From the NCBI GenBank assembly GCA_017409345.1, contig JAFQSX010000032.1, forward strand, positions 1-64,000: a stretch of 64,000 nucleotides of DNA, written 5' to 3'. The DNA comes from Muribaculaceae bacterium (lineage in GTDB: Bacteria > Bacteroidota > Bacteroidia > Bacteroidales > Muribaculaceae). Position 1 is the first letter of the stretch. Each line of letters opens with the position of its first letter. The translations under genes and the position numbers were made by a program. Of the stretch, positions 48,962 through 61,772 are shown one piece after another. The notes under the pieces are model-generated. The model made no database searches. It was given only the letters and a program-made list of their open reading frames with translations, and had not been told where the DNA came from.

Positions 48962-49507
48962 ATGGCTGAATGTAAAAGAGCATGGTACGTTTTGCGTGCC
49001 ATTTCAGGTAAAGAGGCTAAGGTTAAAGAGGTTTTGGATGCTGCTATCCGTAACACTGACCTTGGTAAAAATGTATTTCAAGTGTTGATTCCCACTGAGA
49101 AAGTTTTGACAGTACGTAACGGAAAAAAGGTTGTAAAAGAAAAGAACCTTTATTCCGGTTATGTTTTTGTCGAAGCAAATCTTCAAGGCGAGGTGTTGCA
49201 CGAATTGCGTAACACTACCAATGTGATTGACTTCCTCGGAGGTAAGGGTAAAGGATCTGCTCCGGAGCCTTTGCGCGAGAGTGAAGTTAAACGTATGCTC
49301 GGTATGGCTGATGAAATGCAGCAAATTACTGAGGATAGTGATTATATCGTAGGTGAAACAGTGAAGGTTAATTATGGCCCCTTCAGCGGTTTCTCTGGTG
49401 TAATTGAAGAGGTTAATGCTGAGAAGAAGAAACTCAAAGTTATGGTTAAGATCTTCGGAAGAAGAACTCCTTTGGAATTGGAAAATTCACAAGTAGAACG
49501 TGAATAA
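48962..49507 (+). CDS. nusG: Transcription termination/antitermination protein NusG
   Basis: Binds RNA polymerase and modulates pausing and Rho termination. NGN domain (about 1-115: CKRAWYVLRAISGKEAKVKEVL, YSGYVFVEANL) and C-terminal KOW domain (GETVKVNYGPFSGFSGVIEEV). I start at the ATG at 48962, preceded by a rare visible purine-rich site GGAGAA (48953-48958); a GTG four codons earlier would include that site in the protein. The product is 181 residues. Confidence 0.95.
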   Translation: MAECKRAWYVLRAISGKEAKVKEVLDAAIRNTDLGKNVFQVLIPTEKVLTVRNGKKVVKEKNLYSGYVFVEANLQGEVLHELRNTTNVIDFLGGKGKGSAPEPLRESEVKRMLGMADEMQQITEDSDYIVGETVKVNYGPFSGFSGVIEEVNAEKKKLKVMVKIFGRRTPLELENSQVERE

Positions 49508-49574
49508 TTGGTGTGGTTACGAACATCGGTTATTTGCAAATTTCAATTAACAAATTAAATTTAAGTTTTACAAA

Positions 49575-50018
49575 ATGGCTAAAGAAATTGCTGGACAGAT
49601 CAAATTGCAGATTAAAGGTGGAGCAGCAAATCCATCTCCTCCCGTAGGGCCTGCGTTGGGTTCTAAGGGTATTAACATCATGGAGTTTTGCAAGCAATTT
49701 AATGCCCGCACTCAAGACAAAGCAGGTAAAGTTCTTCCTGTAGTTATTACTTACTACACAGATAAGAGCTTTGATTTCGTTGTAAAGACTCCTCCTGTTG
49801 CTGTTCAACTTCTAGAAGTGAGCAAGAAGAAGAGTGGTTCTGCACAACCTAACCGTTCTAAGATTGCGGAAATCACTTGGGAACAAGTGAAAACTATTGC
49901 TGAAGACAAAATGCCCGATTTGAACTGTTTTACTGTGGAATCTGCAATGCGTATGGTTGCAGGTACAGCCAGAAGTATGGGTATCACCGTAAAAGGGGCG
50001 TTCCCTGAAAATAACTAA
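49575..50018 (+). CDS. rplK: 50S ribosomal protein L11
   Basis: L11 forms the base of the L7/L12 stalk at the GTPase centre. 147 residues: N-terminal [28 protein letters not shown] and the C-terminal rRNA-binding part ending [11 protein letters not shown]. Lies 67 nt after nusG and 15 nt before rplA. Confidence 0.98.
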   Translation: MAKEIAGQIKLQIKGGAANPSPPVGPALGSKGINIMEFCKQFNARTQDKAGKVLPVVITYYTDKSFDFVVKTPPVAVQLLEVSKKKSGSAQPNRSKIAEITWEQVKTIAEDKMPDLNCFTVESAMRMVAGTARSMGITVKGAFPENN

Positions 50019-50033
50019 TAAACTTCAATTGAA

Positions 50034-50729
50034 ATGAGTAAACTTACAAAAAATCAAAAGTTGGCTTTAGAGAAGATTGAAGCTGGGAAGACTTACACTC
50101 TTGCGGAAGCGGCTCAAAAAGTGAAAGAAATTACTTTTACAAAATTTGATGCATCGCTTGATATTGATGTGCGTCTTGGCGTAGATCCACGTAAGGCTAA
50201 TCAAATGGTGCGCGGTGTCGTTACATTGCCCCATGGTACTGGCAAGCAAGTAAAAGTGCTTGTTCTCTGCAACCCCGACGCTGAAGCTGCTGCTAAAGCC
50301 GCTGGTGCCGACTATGTTGGTCTTGATGAATATATTGAAAAGATCAAAGGTGGATGGACTGATATCGATGTTATCATCACTCAACCCGCTATCATGGGTA
50401 AGATTGGTGCTCTCGGTCGTGTTCTTGGTCCTCGTGGCTTGATGCCTAACCCCAAAAGTGGTACTGTGACTAACGATGTAGCGAAAGCTGTTGAAGAAGT
50501 TAAAAAAGGTAAGATTGACTTCAAGGTCGATAAGAATGGTATCGTTCACTCATCAATCGGTAAAGTATCGTTTACACCCGAACAGATGAAGGAAAATGCT
50601 CGTGAGTTTATCAACACTCTCATCAAGCTCAAACCTGCAACTGCAAAGGGTACCTATATTAAGAGTATTTATCTCTCAAGTACTATGAGTCCCGGTGTTA
50701 AGGTTGACTCTAAGTCTATCGACGATTAA
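50034..50729 (+). CDS. rplA: 50S ribosomal protein L1
   Basis: L1 forms the stalk near the E site and often represses its own operon. 231 residues; signature blocks [39 protein letters not shown] and [14 protein letters not shown]. Follows rplK closely. Confidence 0.98.
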   Translation: MSKLTKNQKLALEKIEAGKTYTLAEAAQKVKEITFTKFDASLDIDVRLGVDPRKANQMVRGVVTLPHGTGKQVKVLVLCNPDAEAAAKAAGADYVGLDEYIEKIKGGWTDIDVIITQPAIMGKIGALGRVLGPRGLMPNPKSGTVTNDVAKAVEEVKKGKIDFKVDKNGIVHSSIGKVSFTPEQMKENAREFINTLIKLKPATAKGTYIKSIYLSSTMSPGVKVDSKSIDD

Positions 50730-50751
50730 TCTTTAAAAAGTTAAGTAGAAA

Positions 50752-51270
50752 ATGAAAAAAGAAGATAAATCACTCGTTATAGAAAAAATCGCGGCTACAC
50801 TCAAAGAGTATAACTGCTTTTATGTGACAGAAACTGCTGGTTTGGACGCTGAAAAAACTGCTGCTTTGCGCAAGGCTTGTTTTAAGGCTGATGTAAAGTT
50901 GATGGTTGTGAAGAATACTTTGCTTAGAAAAGCATTGGAATCTCTTGACGGCGACTTCAGTGAACTTTATCCTACTTTAAAAGGCTCTTCTTCATTGATG
51001 TGTTCAAATGTAGGTAATGCACCTGCTAAACTCATCAAGAGCATTGTAAAGAAGGATGACACTCTTCCTCGTTTGAAGGCTGCTTATGTTGAAGAAACTA
51101 TATATGTTGGTGCTGATCAACTTGAAACTCTTGCTAATATCAAGAGCAAAAATGAACTTATTGCCGACGTTATTGCTCTTCTTCAATCTCCAGCGAAGAA
51201 TGTTGTTTCTGCTCTTACTTCAGGCGGAACTAAACTTCACGGCATCCTTGAAACATTATCAAATAAATAA
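50752..51270 (+). CDS. rplJ: 50S ribosomal protein L10
   Basis: L10 anchors the L7/L12 dimers to the ribosome. 172 residues; N-terminal rRNA-binding domain ([36 protein letters not shown]) and C-terminal helices for L12 binding. 22 nt after rplA. Confidence 0.97.
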   Translation: MKKEDKSLVIEKIAATLKEYNCFYVTETAGLDAEKTAALRKACFKADVKLMVVKNTLLRKALESLDGDFSELYPTLKGSSSLMCSNVGNAPAKLIKSIVKKDDTLPRLKAAYVEETIYVGADQLETLANIKSKNELIADVIALLQSPAKNVVSALTSGGTKLHGILETLSNK

Positions 51271-51305
51271 TTAACCGAAAAAATAATCAATTAAATAATA
51301 CTAAA

Positions 51306-51683
51306 ATGGCAGATTTAAAAGCTTTTGCAGAACAATTAGTTAACCTCTCAGTAAAAGAAGTAAACGAACTTGCTCAAATCCTTAAAGAAGAATATGGTAT
51401 CGAACCTGCTGCTGCAGCTGTTGCAGTTGCTGCTGGTCCTGCTGCTGCTGGTGCAGCTGCAGCTGAAGAAAAAGATTCTTTCGATGTAGTTCTTAAAAAC
51501 GCTGGTGCAAGCAAACTTGCAGTTGTTAAACTTGTAAAAGAACTTACCGGTCTTGGCTTGAAAGAAGCTAAAGAAATGGTAGATGGTACTCCTTCAGTAA
51601 TCAAAGAAGGCCTCGCTAAAGCAGACGCTGAAGGTCTTAAAAAACAACTCGAAGAAGCTGGCGCTGAAGTTGAACTTAAATAA
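51306..51683 (+). CDS. rplL: 50S ribosomal protein L7/L12
   Basis: Stalk protein that recruits translation GTPases. 125 residues: N-terminal dimer domain, an Ala-rich hinge (about 36-58), and the C-terminal domain starting [12 protein letters not shown] with [18 protein letters not shown]. Follows rplJ by 35 nt and precedes an attenuator and rpoB. Confidence 0.98.
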   Translation: MADLKAFAEQLVNLSVKEVNELAQILKEEYGIEPAAAAVAVAAGPAAAGAAAAEEKDSFDVVLKNAGASKLAVVKLVKELTGLGLKEAKEMVDGTPSVIKEGLAKADAEGLKKQLEEAGAEVELK

Positions 51684-51688
51684 TATTG

Positions 51689-51746
51689 CCTGATTTTCAG
51701 GTAAATAGGTTAAGAGTCCTCTCGACGGATGATTCTTAACCTTTTT
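51689..51746 (+). terminator. Attenuator-like hairpins between rplL and rpoB
   Basis: Two stems follow rplL: CCTGA/TCAGG (about 51689-51701) and the stronger AGGTTAAGA (51707-51715) with TCTTAACCT (51734-51742), followed by TTTTG. Partial termination here would set rpoBC expression below ribosomal protein level, as known for the E. coli rplL-rpoB junction. Confidence 0.65.
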
Positions 51747-51787
51747 GTGTTATTTTTTAATTTGAGTTCCCTTTAACGTTATTTTAG

Positions 51788-54700
51788 ATGTCAGTCTCAA
51801 CAACCAAAAAAAGAATTAACTTTGCCTCGGTTAAGAATCCACTTCCTTATCCCGATTTTTTAGAGGTGCAGTTAAAGTCGTTTCATGACTTTTTACAATT
51901 AGACACTCCTCCCGAGAAAAGAAACAACGAGGGGCTATACAAAGTATTTGCTGAAAATTTCCCTATCGCAGATACTCGTAATAATTTTGTTCTTGAGTTC
52001 CTCGATTATTATATCGATCCACCTCGTTATACTATTGACGAATGTCTTGAGCGTGGATTAACTTATAGTGTGCCCTTAAAAGCAAAATTAAAACTATATT
52101 GTACCGACCCTGATCACGAAGATTTTGATACTGTGATTCAGGATGTATATCTTGGTCCTATCCCTTATATGACTGAGAAAGGTACTTTTGTTATTAATGG
52201 CGCTGAACGAGTGGTTGTGTCACAGTTGCACCGTTCTCCCGGTGTGTTCTTCGGACAAAGTACTCATGCCAATGGTACGAAACTTTATTCGGCTCGTATC
52301 ATTCCTTTCCGTGGATCTTGGATTGAGTTTGCTACGGATATCAATAATGTGATGTATGCTTACATCGACCGCAAGAAAAAGTTGCCTGTTACAACTCTTT
52401 TACGTGCTATTGGTCTTGAAAGCGATAAAGACATCATTGAGATTTTTGGTCTTGCTGAGGAACTCAAAGTAACAAAAACTAATCTTAAAAAAGCAGTAGG
52501 TCGTAAATTGGCTGCCCGTGTGCTTAAAACATGGGTAGAGGACTTTGTTGATGAAGATACAGGTGAAGTTGTTTCTATCGAACGTAACGATGTAGTTATC
52601 GATCGTGAAACAGTCCTTGAAGAAGATCTCATTGATGAAATTCTTGAATCGGGTGTGAGTCATATCCTTCTACACAAAGAAGATGTTAACTCTAGCGACT
52701 ACTCTATTATTTTCAATACTCTTCAAAAAGATACTAGTAACTCTGAAAAAGAGGCTATTCAATATATCTATCGCCAACTTCGCAACGCGGAGCCACCGGA
52801 TGACGCTAGTGCTCGTGAAGTAATCACTAACCTTTTCTTCTCTGAAAAGCGTTATGACCTTGGCGATGTGGGTCGTTACCGTATCAACAAAAAGTTGGAT
52901 CTCGGTATCCCAATGGAAGTGCGTGTGCTCACTAAAGAGGATATTATTGCCATCATCAAGTATCTAATCGAACTCATCAACTCAAAAACTGATGTTGACG
53001 ATATTGACCACTTGAGCAATCGTCGTGTTCGCACTGTTGGCGAGCAACTTTATAACCAATTTGGGGTAGGGTTGGCTCGTATGTCTCGTACTATTCGTGA
53101 ACGCATGAATGTGCGCGATAATGAAGTATTTACTCCTATTGATTTGATTAATGCGAAGACTATTTCTTCTGTAATCAATTCTTACTTTGGTACTAATGCA
53201 TTGTCACAATTTATGGATCAAACCAACCCATTGGCTGAAATGACCCATAAACGTCGTATGTCGGCTCTCGGTCCTGGCGGTCTTTCTCGTGAACGCGCAG
53301 GTTTCGAGGTTCGTGACGTGCACTATACTCACTACGGACGTCTTTGTCCGATTGAAACTCCTGAAGGTCCTAATATCGGTCTTATCTCTTCACTTTGTGT
53401 ATATGCTAAGATTAATGAACTCGGTTTCATTGTGACTCCTTATCGTCAAGTGAGCGACTCAAAGGTTAATCTTAATAACGATGAAGTTGTTTATCTTGCT
53501 GCAGAAACAGAAGAAGGAAAGGTGATTGCACAAGGCAATGCTCCATTGAACGAAGATGGTACATTTGTGCGTGACCGTGTTAAGGCTCGTCATGATGCCG
53601 ATTTCCCAATCGTTGCTCCGGGCGAAGTAGAACTTATGGACGTTTCTCCAACACAAATTGCTTCTATTGCAGCATCACTCATCCCATTCCTTGAACATGA
53701 TGACGCTAACCGTGCGTTGATGGGTTCTAACATGATGCGTCAAGCAGTTCCTGTGTTGATTTCTGAGGCTCCTATCGTTGGTACCGGTCTTGAAGGTCAG
53801 TTGATTCGCGACTCTCGCACTCAAATCACTGCCGAAGGTGCTGGTGTTATCGAATATGTTGACTCTCGTGTTATTCGCATTCGTTATGACCGCACTGAAG
53901 ATGAAGAATTTGTTTCGTTTGAAAGTGCTGTTAAAGAATATAGTATTCCTAAGTTCCGTAAAACTAACCAAAGCACAACAATTGACCTTCGTCCTATTTG
54001 CGAAAAGGGTCAACGTGTTGAAGCAGGTCAAATTCTTACCGAAGGTTATTCTACCGAAAAAGGTGAGTTGGCACTTGGTCGCAACCTCAAAGTGGCTTTC
54101 ATGCCATGGAAAGGATATAACTATGAGGATGCTATCGTGTTGAACGAACGTGTTGTTCGCGAAGACATCCTTACTTCAGTTCATGTTGACGAGTATTCTC
54201 TCGAAGTACGTGAAACTAAACGAGGAATGGAAGAATTGACTTCTGATATCCCCAATGTGAGCGAAGATGCAACTAAAGATCTTGACGAAAGAGGTATTAT
54301 TCGTGTAGGTGCCCACGTAGGACCTGGCGATATTCTTATTGGTAAGATTACTCCTAAAGGCGAGTCAGATCCTACTCCGGAAGAAAAACTTCTTCGTGCT
54401 ATCTTTGGTGACAAAGCCGGTGATGTTAAAGATGCTTCACTTAAGGCTAATCCATCACTTAAGGGTGTTATTATCGGTACAAATCTATTCTCTCGTGCCG
54501 CTAAAAAGAAAAAAACTAAAGGCGCTAACTCTCAATTGCAGAAATTAGATGAAGAATACGAAGTAAAACAAAATGCACTAAAAGATGTGCTTGTTGAAAA
54601 ACTTCTCGTATTGACATCAGGTAAAACTTCTCAAGGAGTTAAAGACTTTATCGGATCAGATATTATTCCTAAAGGGGCTAAATTCTCGGCTGCAGTATTG

Positions 54701-55600
54701 AAAGAAATCGATTACGATACAATCAATCTCAGCAAGTGGACAAATGATCCTTACAAGAATGATATGATACGAGCTACAATTGTTAACTATCTCCGCAAAT
54801 CAAAAGAAATCGATGCTGAATTGCGTCGTAAGAAATTTGATGAGTCAATCGGTGACGAACTTCCTACCGGCATCATGCAAATGGCGAAAGTTTATGTTGC
54901 TAAGAAACGCAAAATCAGCGTAGGAGATAAGATGGCTGGTCGCCACGGTAACAAAGGTATTGTATCACGTATCGTGCGTCAAGAAGATATGCCATTCCTT
55001 GCTGATGGTACTGCTGTTGACATTGTATTGAACCCACTTGGTGTGCCTTCTCGTATGAACCTTGGTCAGATTTTTGAAACTGTTCTTGGTTGGGCTGGTC
55101 GCGAATTGGGCGAAAAATTTGCAACACCAATCTTTGATGGTGCAAGTCTTGATGATCTTAATGAATGGACTGATAAAGCCGGTCTTCCTCGCTATGGTCG
55201 CACATATCTTTATGATGGTGGCACTGGTGAACGCTTTGACCAACCCGCTACTGTAGGTGTTATCTACATGTTGAAACTTGGTCACATGGTAGAAGACAAG
55301 ATGCATGCTCGTAGCATTGGTCCATACTCACTTATTACTCAACAACCTCTCGGTGGTAAAGCACAATTTGGTGGTCAACGCTTCGGGGAAATGGAAGTTT
55401 GGGCGCTTGAAGCATTCGGCGCAGCTCACATCCTACAAGAAATACTTACCGTTAAGAGTGATGATGTTAACGGTCGTAGTAAAGCCTATGAAGCGATTGT
55501 CAAGGGTGAACCAATGCCAAATGCAGGTATCCCCGAATCGCTTAACGTGCTTCTCCATGAATTGCGCGGCTTAGGCTTGAGTATCAACTTACAACAATAA
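51788..55600 (+). CDS. rpoB: RNA polymerase subunit beta
   Basis: Core transcription enzyme, 1270 residues. The rifampicin region reads [20 protein letters not shown] with the Asp, His and (in SALGPGG) Ser that match sensitive-type positions 516, 526 and 531 of E. coli; the Ser at 522 is Ala here. Other blocks: [39 protein letters not shown] and [12 protein letters not shown] near the C-terminal third. 26 nt before rpoC. Confidence 0.98.
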   Translation: MSVSTTKKRINFASVKNPLPYPDFLEVQLKSFHDFLQLDTPPEKRNNEGLYKVFAENFPIADTRNNFVLEFLDYYIDPPRYTIDECLERGLTYSVPLKAKLKLYCTDPDHEDFDTVIQDVYLGPIPYMTEKGTFVINGAERVVVSQLHRSPGVFFGQSTHANGTKLYSARIIPFRGSWIEFATDINNVMYAYIDRKKKLPVTTLLRAIGLESDKDIIEIFGLAEELKVTKTNLKKAVGRKLAARVLKTWVEDFVDEDTGEVVSIERNDVVIDRETVLEEDLIDEILESGVSHILLHKEDVNSSDYSIIFNTLQKDTSNSEKEAIQYIYRQLRNAEPPDDASAREVITNLFFSEKRYDLGDVGRYRINKKLDLGIPMEVRVLTKEDIIAIIKYLIELINSKTDVDDIDHLSNRRVRTVGEQLYNQFGVGLARMSRTIRERMNVRDNEVFTPIDLINAKTISSVINSYFGTNALSQFMDQTNPLAEMTHKRRMSALGPGGLSRERAGFEVRDVHYTHYGRLCPIETPEGPNIGLISSLCVYAKINELGFIVTPYRQVSDSKVNLNNDEVVYLAAETEEGKVIAQGNAPLNEDGTFVRDRVKARHDADFPIVAPGEVELMDVSPTQIASIAASLIPFLEHDDANRALMGSNMMRQAVPVLISEAPIVGTGLEGQLIRDSRTQITAEGAGVIEYVDSRVIRIRYDRTEDEEFVSFESAVKEYSIPKFRKTNQSTTIDLRPICEKGQRVEAGQILTEGYSTEKGELALGRNLKVAFMPWKGYNYEDAIVLNERVVREDILTSVHVDEYSLEVRETKRGMEELTSDIPNVSEDATKDLDERGIIRVGAHVGPGDILIGKITPKGESDPTPEEKLLRAIFGDKAGDVKDASLKANPSLKGVIIGTNLFSRAAKKKKTKGANSQLQKLDEEYEVKQNALKDVLVEKLLVLTSGKTSQGVKDFIGSDIIPKGAKFSAAVLKEIDYDTINLSKWTNDPYKNDMIRATIVNYLRKSKEIDAELRRKKFDESIGDELPTGIMQMAKVYVAKKRKISVGDKMAGRHGNKGIVSRIVRQEDMPFLADGTAVDIVLNPLGVPSRMNLGQIFETVLGWAGRELGEKFATPIFDGASLDDLNEWTDKAGLPRYGRTYLYDGGTGERFDQPATVGVIYMLKLGHMVEDKMHARSIGPYSLITQQPLGGKAQFGGQRFGEMEVWALEAFGAAHILQEILTVKSDDVNGRSKAYEAIVKGEPMPNAGIPESLNVLLHELRGLGLSINLQQ

Positions 55601-55626
55601 TAATCGCTTTTATAATCAATTGATAT

Positions 55627-58600
55627 ATGGCTTTTAGAAAAGACAATAAGACAAAGACCGGATTCTCTAAAATAACTATCGGGCTTGCTTCGCCCGAAGA
55701 GATTTTGGAAAAATCAAGCGGTGAGGTGCTCAAACCCGAAACCATCAACTATCGTACCTATAAACCCGAACGTGATGGTTTGTTCTGCGAACGCATTTTC
55801 GGTCCTTGTAAGGACTATGAATGTCATTGCGGAAAATATAAGCGCATACGATATAAAGGCATCGTGTGTGACCGTTGTGGTGTTGAAGTAACCGAAAAGA
55901 AAGTGCGCCGTGAGCGTATGGGTCACATTAAACTTGTGGTACCTGTGGCTCATATTTGGTATTTCCGTTCTTTGCCCAACAAGATCGGTTATCTATTGGG
56001 GCTTCCTTCAAAGAAACTAGATGCTGTAATCTACTACGAACGCTATGTGGTGATTCAGCCGGGTAATGTTGAAGGTGTGCAACAACTTGACCTCTTGTCA
56101 GAAGAAGAATATTTTGACATCATTGACAAGTTACCAAAAGAAAATCAATTACTTGAAGATACTGATCCCAACAAGTTTATTGCGAAGATGGGTGCTGAAG
56201 CAATTTACGAATTGCTTAAACGCATCGATCTTGATGACTTATCATATAAATTGCGTCACCAAGCAGATACTGACGGCTCTCAACAACGTAAAACGGAAGC
56301 GCTCAAACGCCTTCAAGTTGTTGAATCGTTCCGTGCTTCACGCAATGTAAACCGTCCTGAATGGATGATTCTTCAAGCAGTGCCTGTAATTCCACCCGAA
56401 TTGCGTCCATTGGTACCTCTTGATGGTGGACGTTTCGCTACAAGTGACTTGAACGACCTTTATCGTCGTGTAATCATCCGTAACAATCGTCTAAAACGAC
56501 TAATCGAGATTAAAGCTCCTGAAGTAATTCTCCGCAATGAGAAACGTATGCTTCAAGAAGCCGTTGACTCTTTGCTTGACAACTCTCGTAAATCTTCAGC
56601 CGTTAAAACTGATGCAAACCGTCCTCTTAAGTCTTTGTCAGATAGTCTTAAGGGTAAACAAGGTCGTTTCCGTCAAAACCTTCTTGGTAAGCGTGTTGAC
56701 TACTCGGCTCGTTCGGTTATCGTTGTAGGTCCTGAATTGAAGATGCATGAGTGTGGTCTTCCTAAAAATATGGCAGCCGAACTTTACAAACCTTTCGTTA
56801 TCCGTAAACTCATTGAACGTGGTATCGTAAAGACTGTAAAATCAGCAAAGAAAATTGTAGATCGCAAAGAATCAGTTGTTTGGGATATTCTTGAATATGT
56901 AATGAAGGGTCATCCGGTATTGCTCAACCGTGCCCCAACACTTCACCGTCTTGGTATTCAAGCATTCCAACCTAAGATGATTGAAGGTAAAGCAATTCAA
57001 TTGCACCCACTTGCATGTACAGCGTTCAATGCCGACTTCGATGGTGACCAAATGGCGGTTCACTTGCCTCTTGGTAACGAAGCCATCCTTGAGGCTCAAA
57101 TGCTTATGCTCGGTGCACATAATATTCTTAACCCAGCCAATGGTGCTCCTATCACTGTGCCTTCTCAAGACATGGTGCTTGGTCTCTATTATATCACTAA
57201 ACTACGTAAAGGGGATAAAGGTGAAGGAACTAAATTCTATGGTCCTGAAGAAGCCGAAATTGCTTATAACGAAGGTCGAGTGACACTTCATGCTCCTGTA
57301 TCAGTGGTGGTTGATGATATTGACGAAAATGGAAATGCAGTAACTCGTCTCATTGAAAATACTTCAGTGGGTCGTATGCTTGTTAACCAATATGTGCCAA
57401 AAGAATTAGGTTATGTCAATGAAGTCCTTTCAAAGAAATCATTGCGTACAATTATTAGCAAGGTAATTAAGAAATGTGGTATTCCTCGTTCTGCTCAATT
57501 CCTTGATGATATCAAGAACCTTGGTTACAAAATGGCATTTAAGGGTGGTCTTTCTTTCAACCTTGGTGATGTTATTATTCCTGCCGAAAAAGAACAACTC
57601 GTTAAGGAAGGAAACGAACAAGTGCAAGAAGTTATGGCCAACTACTCAATGGGTTTCATCACAAACAACGAACGTTACAACCAGATTATCGATATTTGGA
57701 CACACGTAAACTCTCGATTGTCTGATACATTGATGAAACAAATCTCGGCCGACCAACAAGGTTTCAACCCTGTATACATGATGCTTGATTCGGGCGCTCG
57801 TGGTTCTAAAGACCAAATTCGACAACTTTCAGGTATGCGTGGTCTTATGGCTAAACCTCAAAAAGCCGGTGCTGAAGGTGGTCAAATTATCGAAAACCCA
57901 ATTCTTGCGAACTTTAAGGAAGGTCTTTCGGTGCTTGAGTACTTTATCTCTACTCACGGTGCGCGTAAGGGTCTTGCCGATACCGCATTGAAAACAGCCG
58001 ACGCCGGTTATTTGACTCGTCGTCTTGTTGACGTGGCTCACGATGTAATTATTCACGAAGAAGACTGTGGTACATTACGTGGCCTTGTTTGTACTGAAAT
58101 CAAAAATAATGACGAAGTAGTTGCTTCTCTTGGTGAACGCATTCTTGGTCGTGTATCAGTTCATGATATAGTTGATCCTATCTCTGGCGAAGTTATTGTT
58201 GCTGCCGGTGAAGAAATCAACGATGATGCTGCTGATCGCATCAATGCTTCTCCTATCGAATCAGTTGAAATCCGTTCGGTATTAACTTGTGAAGCAAAAC
58301 ACGGTGTTTGTGCTAAATGTTATGGTCGCAACCTTGCTACTAATCGCCTTGTTCAAAAAGGTGAAGCAGTGGGTGTTATTGCAGCACAATCAATCGGTGA
58401 ACCAGGTACACAGTTGACACTTCGTACTTTCCACGTCGGTGGGGTTGCGTCAAATATTGCTGCTGTATCTTCAGCAACTTCTCGTTATGATGGTGTGCTT
58501 GAAATTGATGAATTGCGCACTGTTGTTACTGACGAAGTTGGTCCAAACGGACAACCTGTAGAGGTAGTGATTGGTCGTCTTGCTGAAATGCGCATTATTG

Positions 58601-59910
58601 AGCCTAAGACTAAGATGATGTTGACCAATGCTAACATTCCGTATGGTTCTAAACTTTACTTCAAAAATGGCGATGCCGTGAAGAAAGGCGATGTAATTTG
58701 TGAATGGGATCCATTTAACGCTGTTATTGTGAGTGAAGTTGCCGGTAAGATTGAATTTAACAATGTTATCGAAAATGTAACATATCGTGTTGACTCGGAT
58801 GAGCAAACTGGTCTTCGTGAAAAAATTATTATTGAATCAAAAGACCGTACAAAGGCTCCTGAAGCCAACATTGTTGATGCCAATGGTCAAATCATCAAGA
58901 CTTATGCACTCCCAGTAGGTGCTCACTTGATGGTTGATGAAGGTGCTGAATTAAAAGTGGGTGAAATATTCGTTAAGATACCTCGTGCTACAGGTAGCGC
59001 TGGTGACATCACCGGTGGTCTTCCTCGTGTTACAGAGTTGTTTGAAGCGCGTAACCCATCTAATCCTGCTATCGTTTCTGAAATTGATGGTGAAGTAACC
59101 TTTGGTAAGGTAAAACGTGGTAATCGTGAAATCTCAGTTACTTCTAAACTTGGTGAAGTTAAGAAATACCTCGTTCCATTGTCAAAACAAATTCTTGTTC
59201 AAGAAAACGACTATGTACGTGCAGGTACGCCTCTATCTGATGGAGCTATTACTCCTGCTGATATCCTTAATATCATGGGTCCAACAGCCGTTCAAGATTA
59301 TATCGTGAACGAAGTACAAGACGTTTACCGCATGCAAGGTGTGAAAATCAATGATAAACACTTTGAAGTTATCGTGCGTCAAATGATGCGTAAGGTTAAC
59401 ATCCTTGATCCAGGTGATACAGGCTTCCTTGAACAACAAGTTGTTGATAAACGCGACTTTATGGATGAAAATGATCGCATTTGGGGTAAAAAAGTGGTTG
59501 TTGATGCCGGTGATTCTGAAAATGTAAAACCAGGTCAAATCATTACCGCTCGTAAACTTCGTGACGAAAATTCAGCACTTAAACGTCGTGATCTCAAGAC
59601 AATTGTTGTGCGTGATGCTGTTCCTGCAACATCTGAACAAATACTTCAAGGTATCACTCGTGCAGCATTGCAAACTTCAAGTTTCATGTCGGCAGCATCG
59701 TTCCAAGAAACTACAAAAGTGCTTAATGAGGCTGCAATCAATGGTAAGACCGATATGCTTGTAGGTATGAAGGAAAATGTGATTTGTGGTCACTTAATCC
59801 CTGCCGGTACAGGTCTTCGTGAATACGATAGATTGGTAGTTTCAGGAAAAGATGACATTGAAACAGTGTATACTGCATCAGCCGATGTGCTTGAAATGCA
59901 TCGCAAATAA
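55627..59910 (+). CDS. rpoC: RNA polymerase subunit beta-prime
   Basis: 1427 residues. N-terminal zinc finger [20 protein letters not shown], the catalytic NADFDGD at residues 468-474 holding the active-site Mg, the bridge and trigger region ([23 protein letters not shown]), and the second zinc site [15 protein letters not shown]-terminal end [13 protein letters not shown]. Last gene of the long operon, followed by a terminator. Confidence 0.98.
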   Translation: MAFRKDNKTKTGFSKITIGLASPEEILEKSSGEVLKPETINYRTYKPERDGLFCERIFGPCKDYECHCGKYKRIRYKGIVCDRCGVEVTEKKVRRERMGHIKLVVPVAHIWYFRSLPNKIGYLLGLPSKKLDAVIYYERYVVIQPGNVEGVQQLDLLSEEEYFDIIDKLPKENQLLEDTDPNKFIAKMGAEAIYELLKRIDLDDLSYKLRHQADTDGSQQRKTEALKRLQVVESFRASRNVNRPEWMILQAVPVIPPELRPLVPLDGGRFATSDLNDLYRRVIIRNNRLKRLIEIKAPEVILRNEKRMLQEAVDSLLDNSRKSSAVKTDANRPLKSLSDSLKGKQGRFRQNLLGKRVDYSARSVIVVGPELKMHECGLPKNMAAELYKPFVIRKLIERGIVKTVKSAKKIVDRKESVVWDILEYVMKGHPVLLNRAPTLHRLGIQAFQPKMIEGKAIQLHPLACTAFNADFDGDQMAVHLPLGNEAILEAQMLMLGAHNILNPANGAPITVPSQDMVLGLYYITKLRKGDKGEGTKFYGPEEAEIAYNEGRVTLHAPVSVVVDDIDENGNAVTRLIENTSVGRMLVNQYVPKELGYVNEVLSKKSLRTIISKVIKKCGIPRSAQFLDDIKNLGYKMAFKGGLSFNLGDVIIPAEKEQLVKEGNEQVQEVMANYSMGFITNNERYNQIIDIWTHVNSRLSDTLMKQISADQQGFNPVYMMLDSGARGSKDQIRQLSGMRGLMAKPQKAGAEGGQIIENPILANFKEGLSVLEYFISTHGARKGLADTALKTADAGYLTRRLVDVAHDVIIHEEDCGTLRGLVCTEIKNNDEVVASLGERILGRVSVHDIVDPISGEVIVAAGEEINDDAADRINASPIESVEIRSVLTCEAKHGVCAKCYGRNLATNRLVQKGEAVGVIAAQSIGEPGTQLTLRTFHVGGVASNIAAVSSATSRYDGVLEIDELRTVVTDEVGPNGQPVEVVIGRLAEMRIIEPKTKMMLTNANIPYGSKLYFKNGDAVKKGDVICEWDPFNAVIVSEVAGKIEFNNVIENVTYRVDSDEQTGLREKIIIESKDRTKAPEANIVDANGQIIKTYALPVGAHLMVDEGAELKVGEIFVKIPRATGSAGDITGGLPRVTELFEARNPSNPAIVSEIDGEVTFGKVKRGNREISVTSKLGEVKKYLVPLSKQILVQENDYVRAGTPLSDGAITPADILNIMGPTAVQDYIVNEVQDVYRMQGVKINDKHFEVIVRQMMRKVNILDPGDTGFLEQQVVDKRDFMDENDRIWGKKVVVDAGDSENVKPGQIITARKLRDENSALKRRDLKTIVVRDAVPATSEQILQGITRAALQTSSFMSAASFQETTKVLNEAAINGKTDMLVGMKENVICGHLIPAGTGLREYDRLVVSGKDDIETVYTASADVLEMHRK

Positions 59911-59950
59911 ATATTGAAGATTAAATAAAAAACTCTTCATAAACTCCAAG

Positions 59951-59985
59951 AGCGGGCTATCATAATTGATGGCCCGCTTTGTTTG
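59951..59985 (+). terminator. Terminator of rpoBC operon
   Basis: AGCGGGC (59951-59957) pairs with GCCCGCT (59972-59978), with an inner ATCA/TGAT pair, followed by TTGTTTGTT. Its tail provides the TTTG -33 box of the next promoter. Confidence 0.82.
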
Positions 59986-60009
59986 TTATAAATCTTTTCG
60001 TTATCTTTG
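59978..60009 (+). promoter_or_regulatory. Promoter of DUF4836 lipoprotein gene
   Basis: TTTG (59978-59981), 20 nt, TATCTTTG (60002-60009): exact consensus, about 100 nt upstream of the ATG. The -33 box overlaps the tail of the rpoC terminator. Confidence 0.8.
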
Positions 60010-60109
60010 TAATTAATCATATTTCTGATTATAGTGCCGTGTTGCCAATGTATTACACATTTGATAATATTTAACTAATTAAAATGCGATACCTAAAACC
60101 ATTACAATT

Positions 60110-61747
60110 ATGAAAAAAACTAAGTTGTTATCATTGTTCACATTAGTGATTACTATGATGTTTGTTGCATGTTCAAGTAAAGATGATTATCTATCAGCAT
60201 TGCCTGCACAACCCTTTGCTCTGTCAAAAGTGAATGTGGGTAATCTCATTACAAAATCTCAAGTTCTTGAAGATGCTCAAGTAAAAGGATTGTTGAAAAA
60301 AGGAATCAATGAGTTGTCGGGCGATTCTCGAATTTTATTGCGTGAGGTACTTGAAAATCCTGATAAAACAGGATTGGATTTCAGCCGTGATGTATATTTC
60401 GTAATGGAGAATTTTGAGCAACAAATAGGGTTGATACTTTTTGCAGTAAAAGATGTTGATGCGTTGAAGAATATGATTAAAACATTGTTGGCTGATTCTG
60501 AATTTAATTCAAATTTAACATTGGCTTCAGTGGAGGATATAAACACTATTGAAGACCGCAAAGGAAATGCTGTCGCAGCTTTTGATGCATCTAAATTTGT
60601 TATTGCGATTGCAGAAAAATCAAATGCCGATGCTCTTGAATATATGAAAGCTGATAACAAAGAATCGACAAGGTCAGATAAATTAAATGACTTTATTTCA
60701 TCAGAGTCCGATGTGTCTGTTTTTATTGATTATGAGCAAATAATGCGCTTCGTAATTAATAGCATTCCCGAAATGACAGAATTTAATATAGAAGATTTCA
60801 AGGATGCATCACTGTCTATGGCTCTTAATTTTGAACATGGACGAGTTGTGGCAAATGCTCACTATCAGGGATTTGGGAAATTTAATAAAATATATGATGA
60901 AATAATTCAAGTTCCTAATAAGGATTTGTTATCATATATCCCCAATAATAGCTATGTAGTGGGTAACGCCGGGATAAAAGATTTAGCTAAATTTATTAAA
61001 CTCTTACCGGAGATTTATGTAAATCAAGCTAATAAACAAATGGATGAGTTTAATAATCGGATTGCTCAAATGGATACCTTAAACACTCAAGGCAAGAACA
61101 ATAATATTAAGATGAAATGGGAACTACTCAATTCGTTGAATGGCGGTATTGTTGTCGCAGTTACTCCATCGATTCCTAGTGCAAATCAATCGGAGCCTCA
61201 ATTTATGGTTGTTGCCGAGTGTAAGGATTCAAAATTATTTGACTTTATCGAGATGCTGATGAAATTAGACGGCAATCAAAAGCCTGAGGTCGCAAAAAAT
61301 GTATATGCTTTGGGCCTTAATAAAAAGATTGATTGGGATAATCATGTGTGGGGAGAAGATTTTAAATATATACTTAAGGGGTATGACTATTATTTGGGTT
61401 ATGTTGATAATAAAATTTTTGTTATGCCCGAGAATTTTTATCGTAACCCATTAAATGCGCTTTCAAATAATTTTGCGACTAATTCACTCTCATCAAAAAT
61501 TAAAGATAAATATGCATTTGTAGTCGATGTGCCGGCAATTATAAATGATTTAGAACAAAATATAGGAAATGAGAGAGTCAATGATAAAATTTTATTGAAA
61601 AATTTTCGCAAGATTGAAAATGTAACATTTGAATTTGATGGAACTAATAGTGAATTTGTTGTAAATCTAGCCGATAAAGAAAATAATGCGTTGAAACAGA
61701 TTAAAGATTTTGTGATATCATTAGCTATTGCTGAAGCCGTTGACTGA
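60110..61747 (+). CDS. DUF4836 family lipoprotein
   Basis: A 545-residue lipoprotein: signal with lipobox FVAC (about residue 21), followed by SSKDDYLSALPAQPFALSKVNVGNLITKS. The N-terminal half has repeated alpha/beta units (GLDFSRDVYFVMENFEQQIGLILFAVKDVDALKNMIKTLL) as in DUF4836 proteins of Bacteroidales, often periplasmic-facing. Function is not known. Single-gene unit with own promoter and terminator. Confidence 0.87.
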   Translation: MKKTKLLSLFTLVITMMFVACSSKDDYLSALPAQPFALSKVNVGNLITKSQVLEDAQVKGLLKKGINELSGDSRILLREVLENPDKTGLDFSRDVYFVMENFEQQIGLILFAVKDVDALKNMIKTLLADSEFNSNLTLASVEDINTIEDRKGNAVAAFDASKFVIAIAEKSNADALEYMKADNKESTRSDKLNDFISSESDVSVFIDYEQIMRFVINSIPEMTEFNIEDFKDASLSMALNFEHGRVVANAHYQGFGKFNKIYDEIIQVPNKDLLSYIPNNSYVVGNAGIKDLAKFIKLLPEIYVNQANKQMDEFNNRIAQMDTLNTQGKNNNIKMKWELLNSLNGGIVVAVTPSIPSANQSEPQFMVVAECKDSKLFDFIEMLMKLDGNQKPEVAKNVYALGLNKKIDWDNHVWGEDFKYILKGYDYYLGYVDNKIFVMPENFYRNPLNALSNNFATNSLSSKIKDKYAFVVDVPAIINDLEQNIGNERVNDKILLKNFRKIENVTFEFDGTNSEFVVNLADKENNALKQIKDFVISLAIAEAVD

Positions 61748-61772
61748 AATTTTAAGTAAATATTTTTACATT

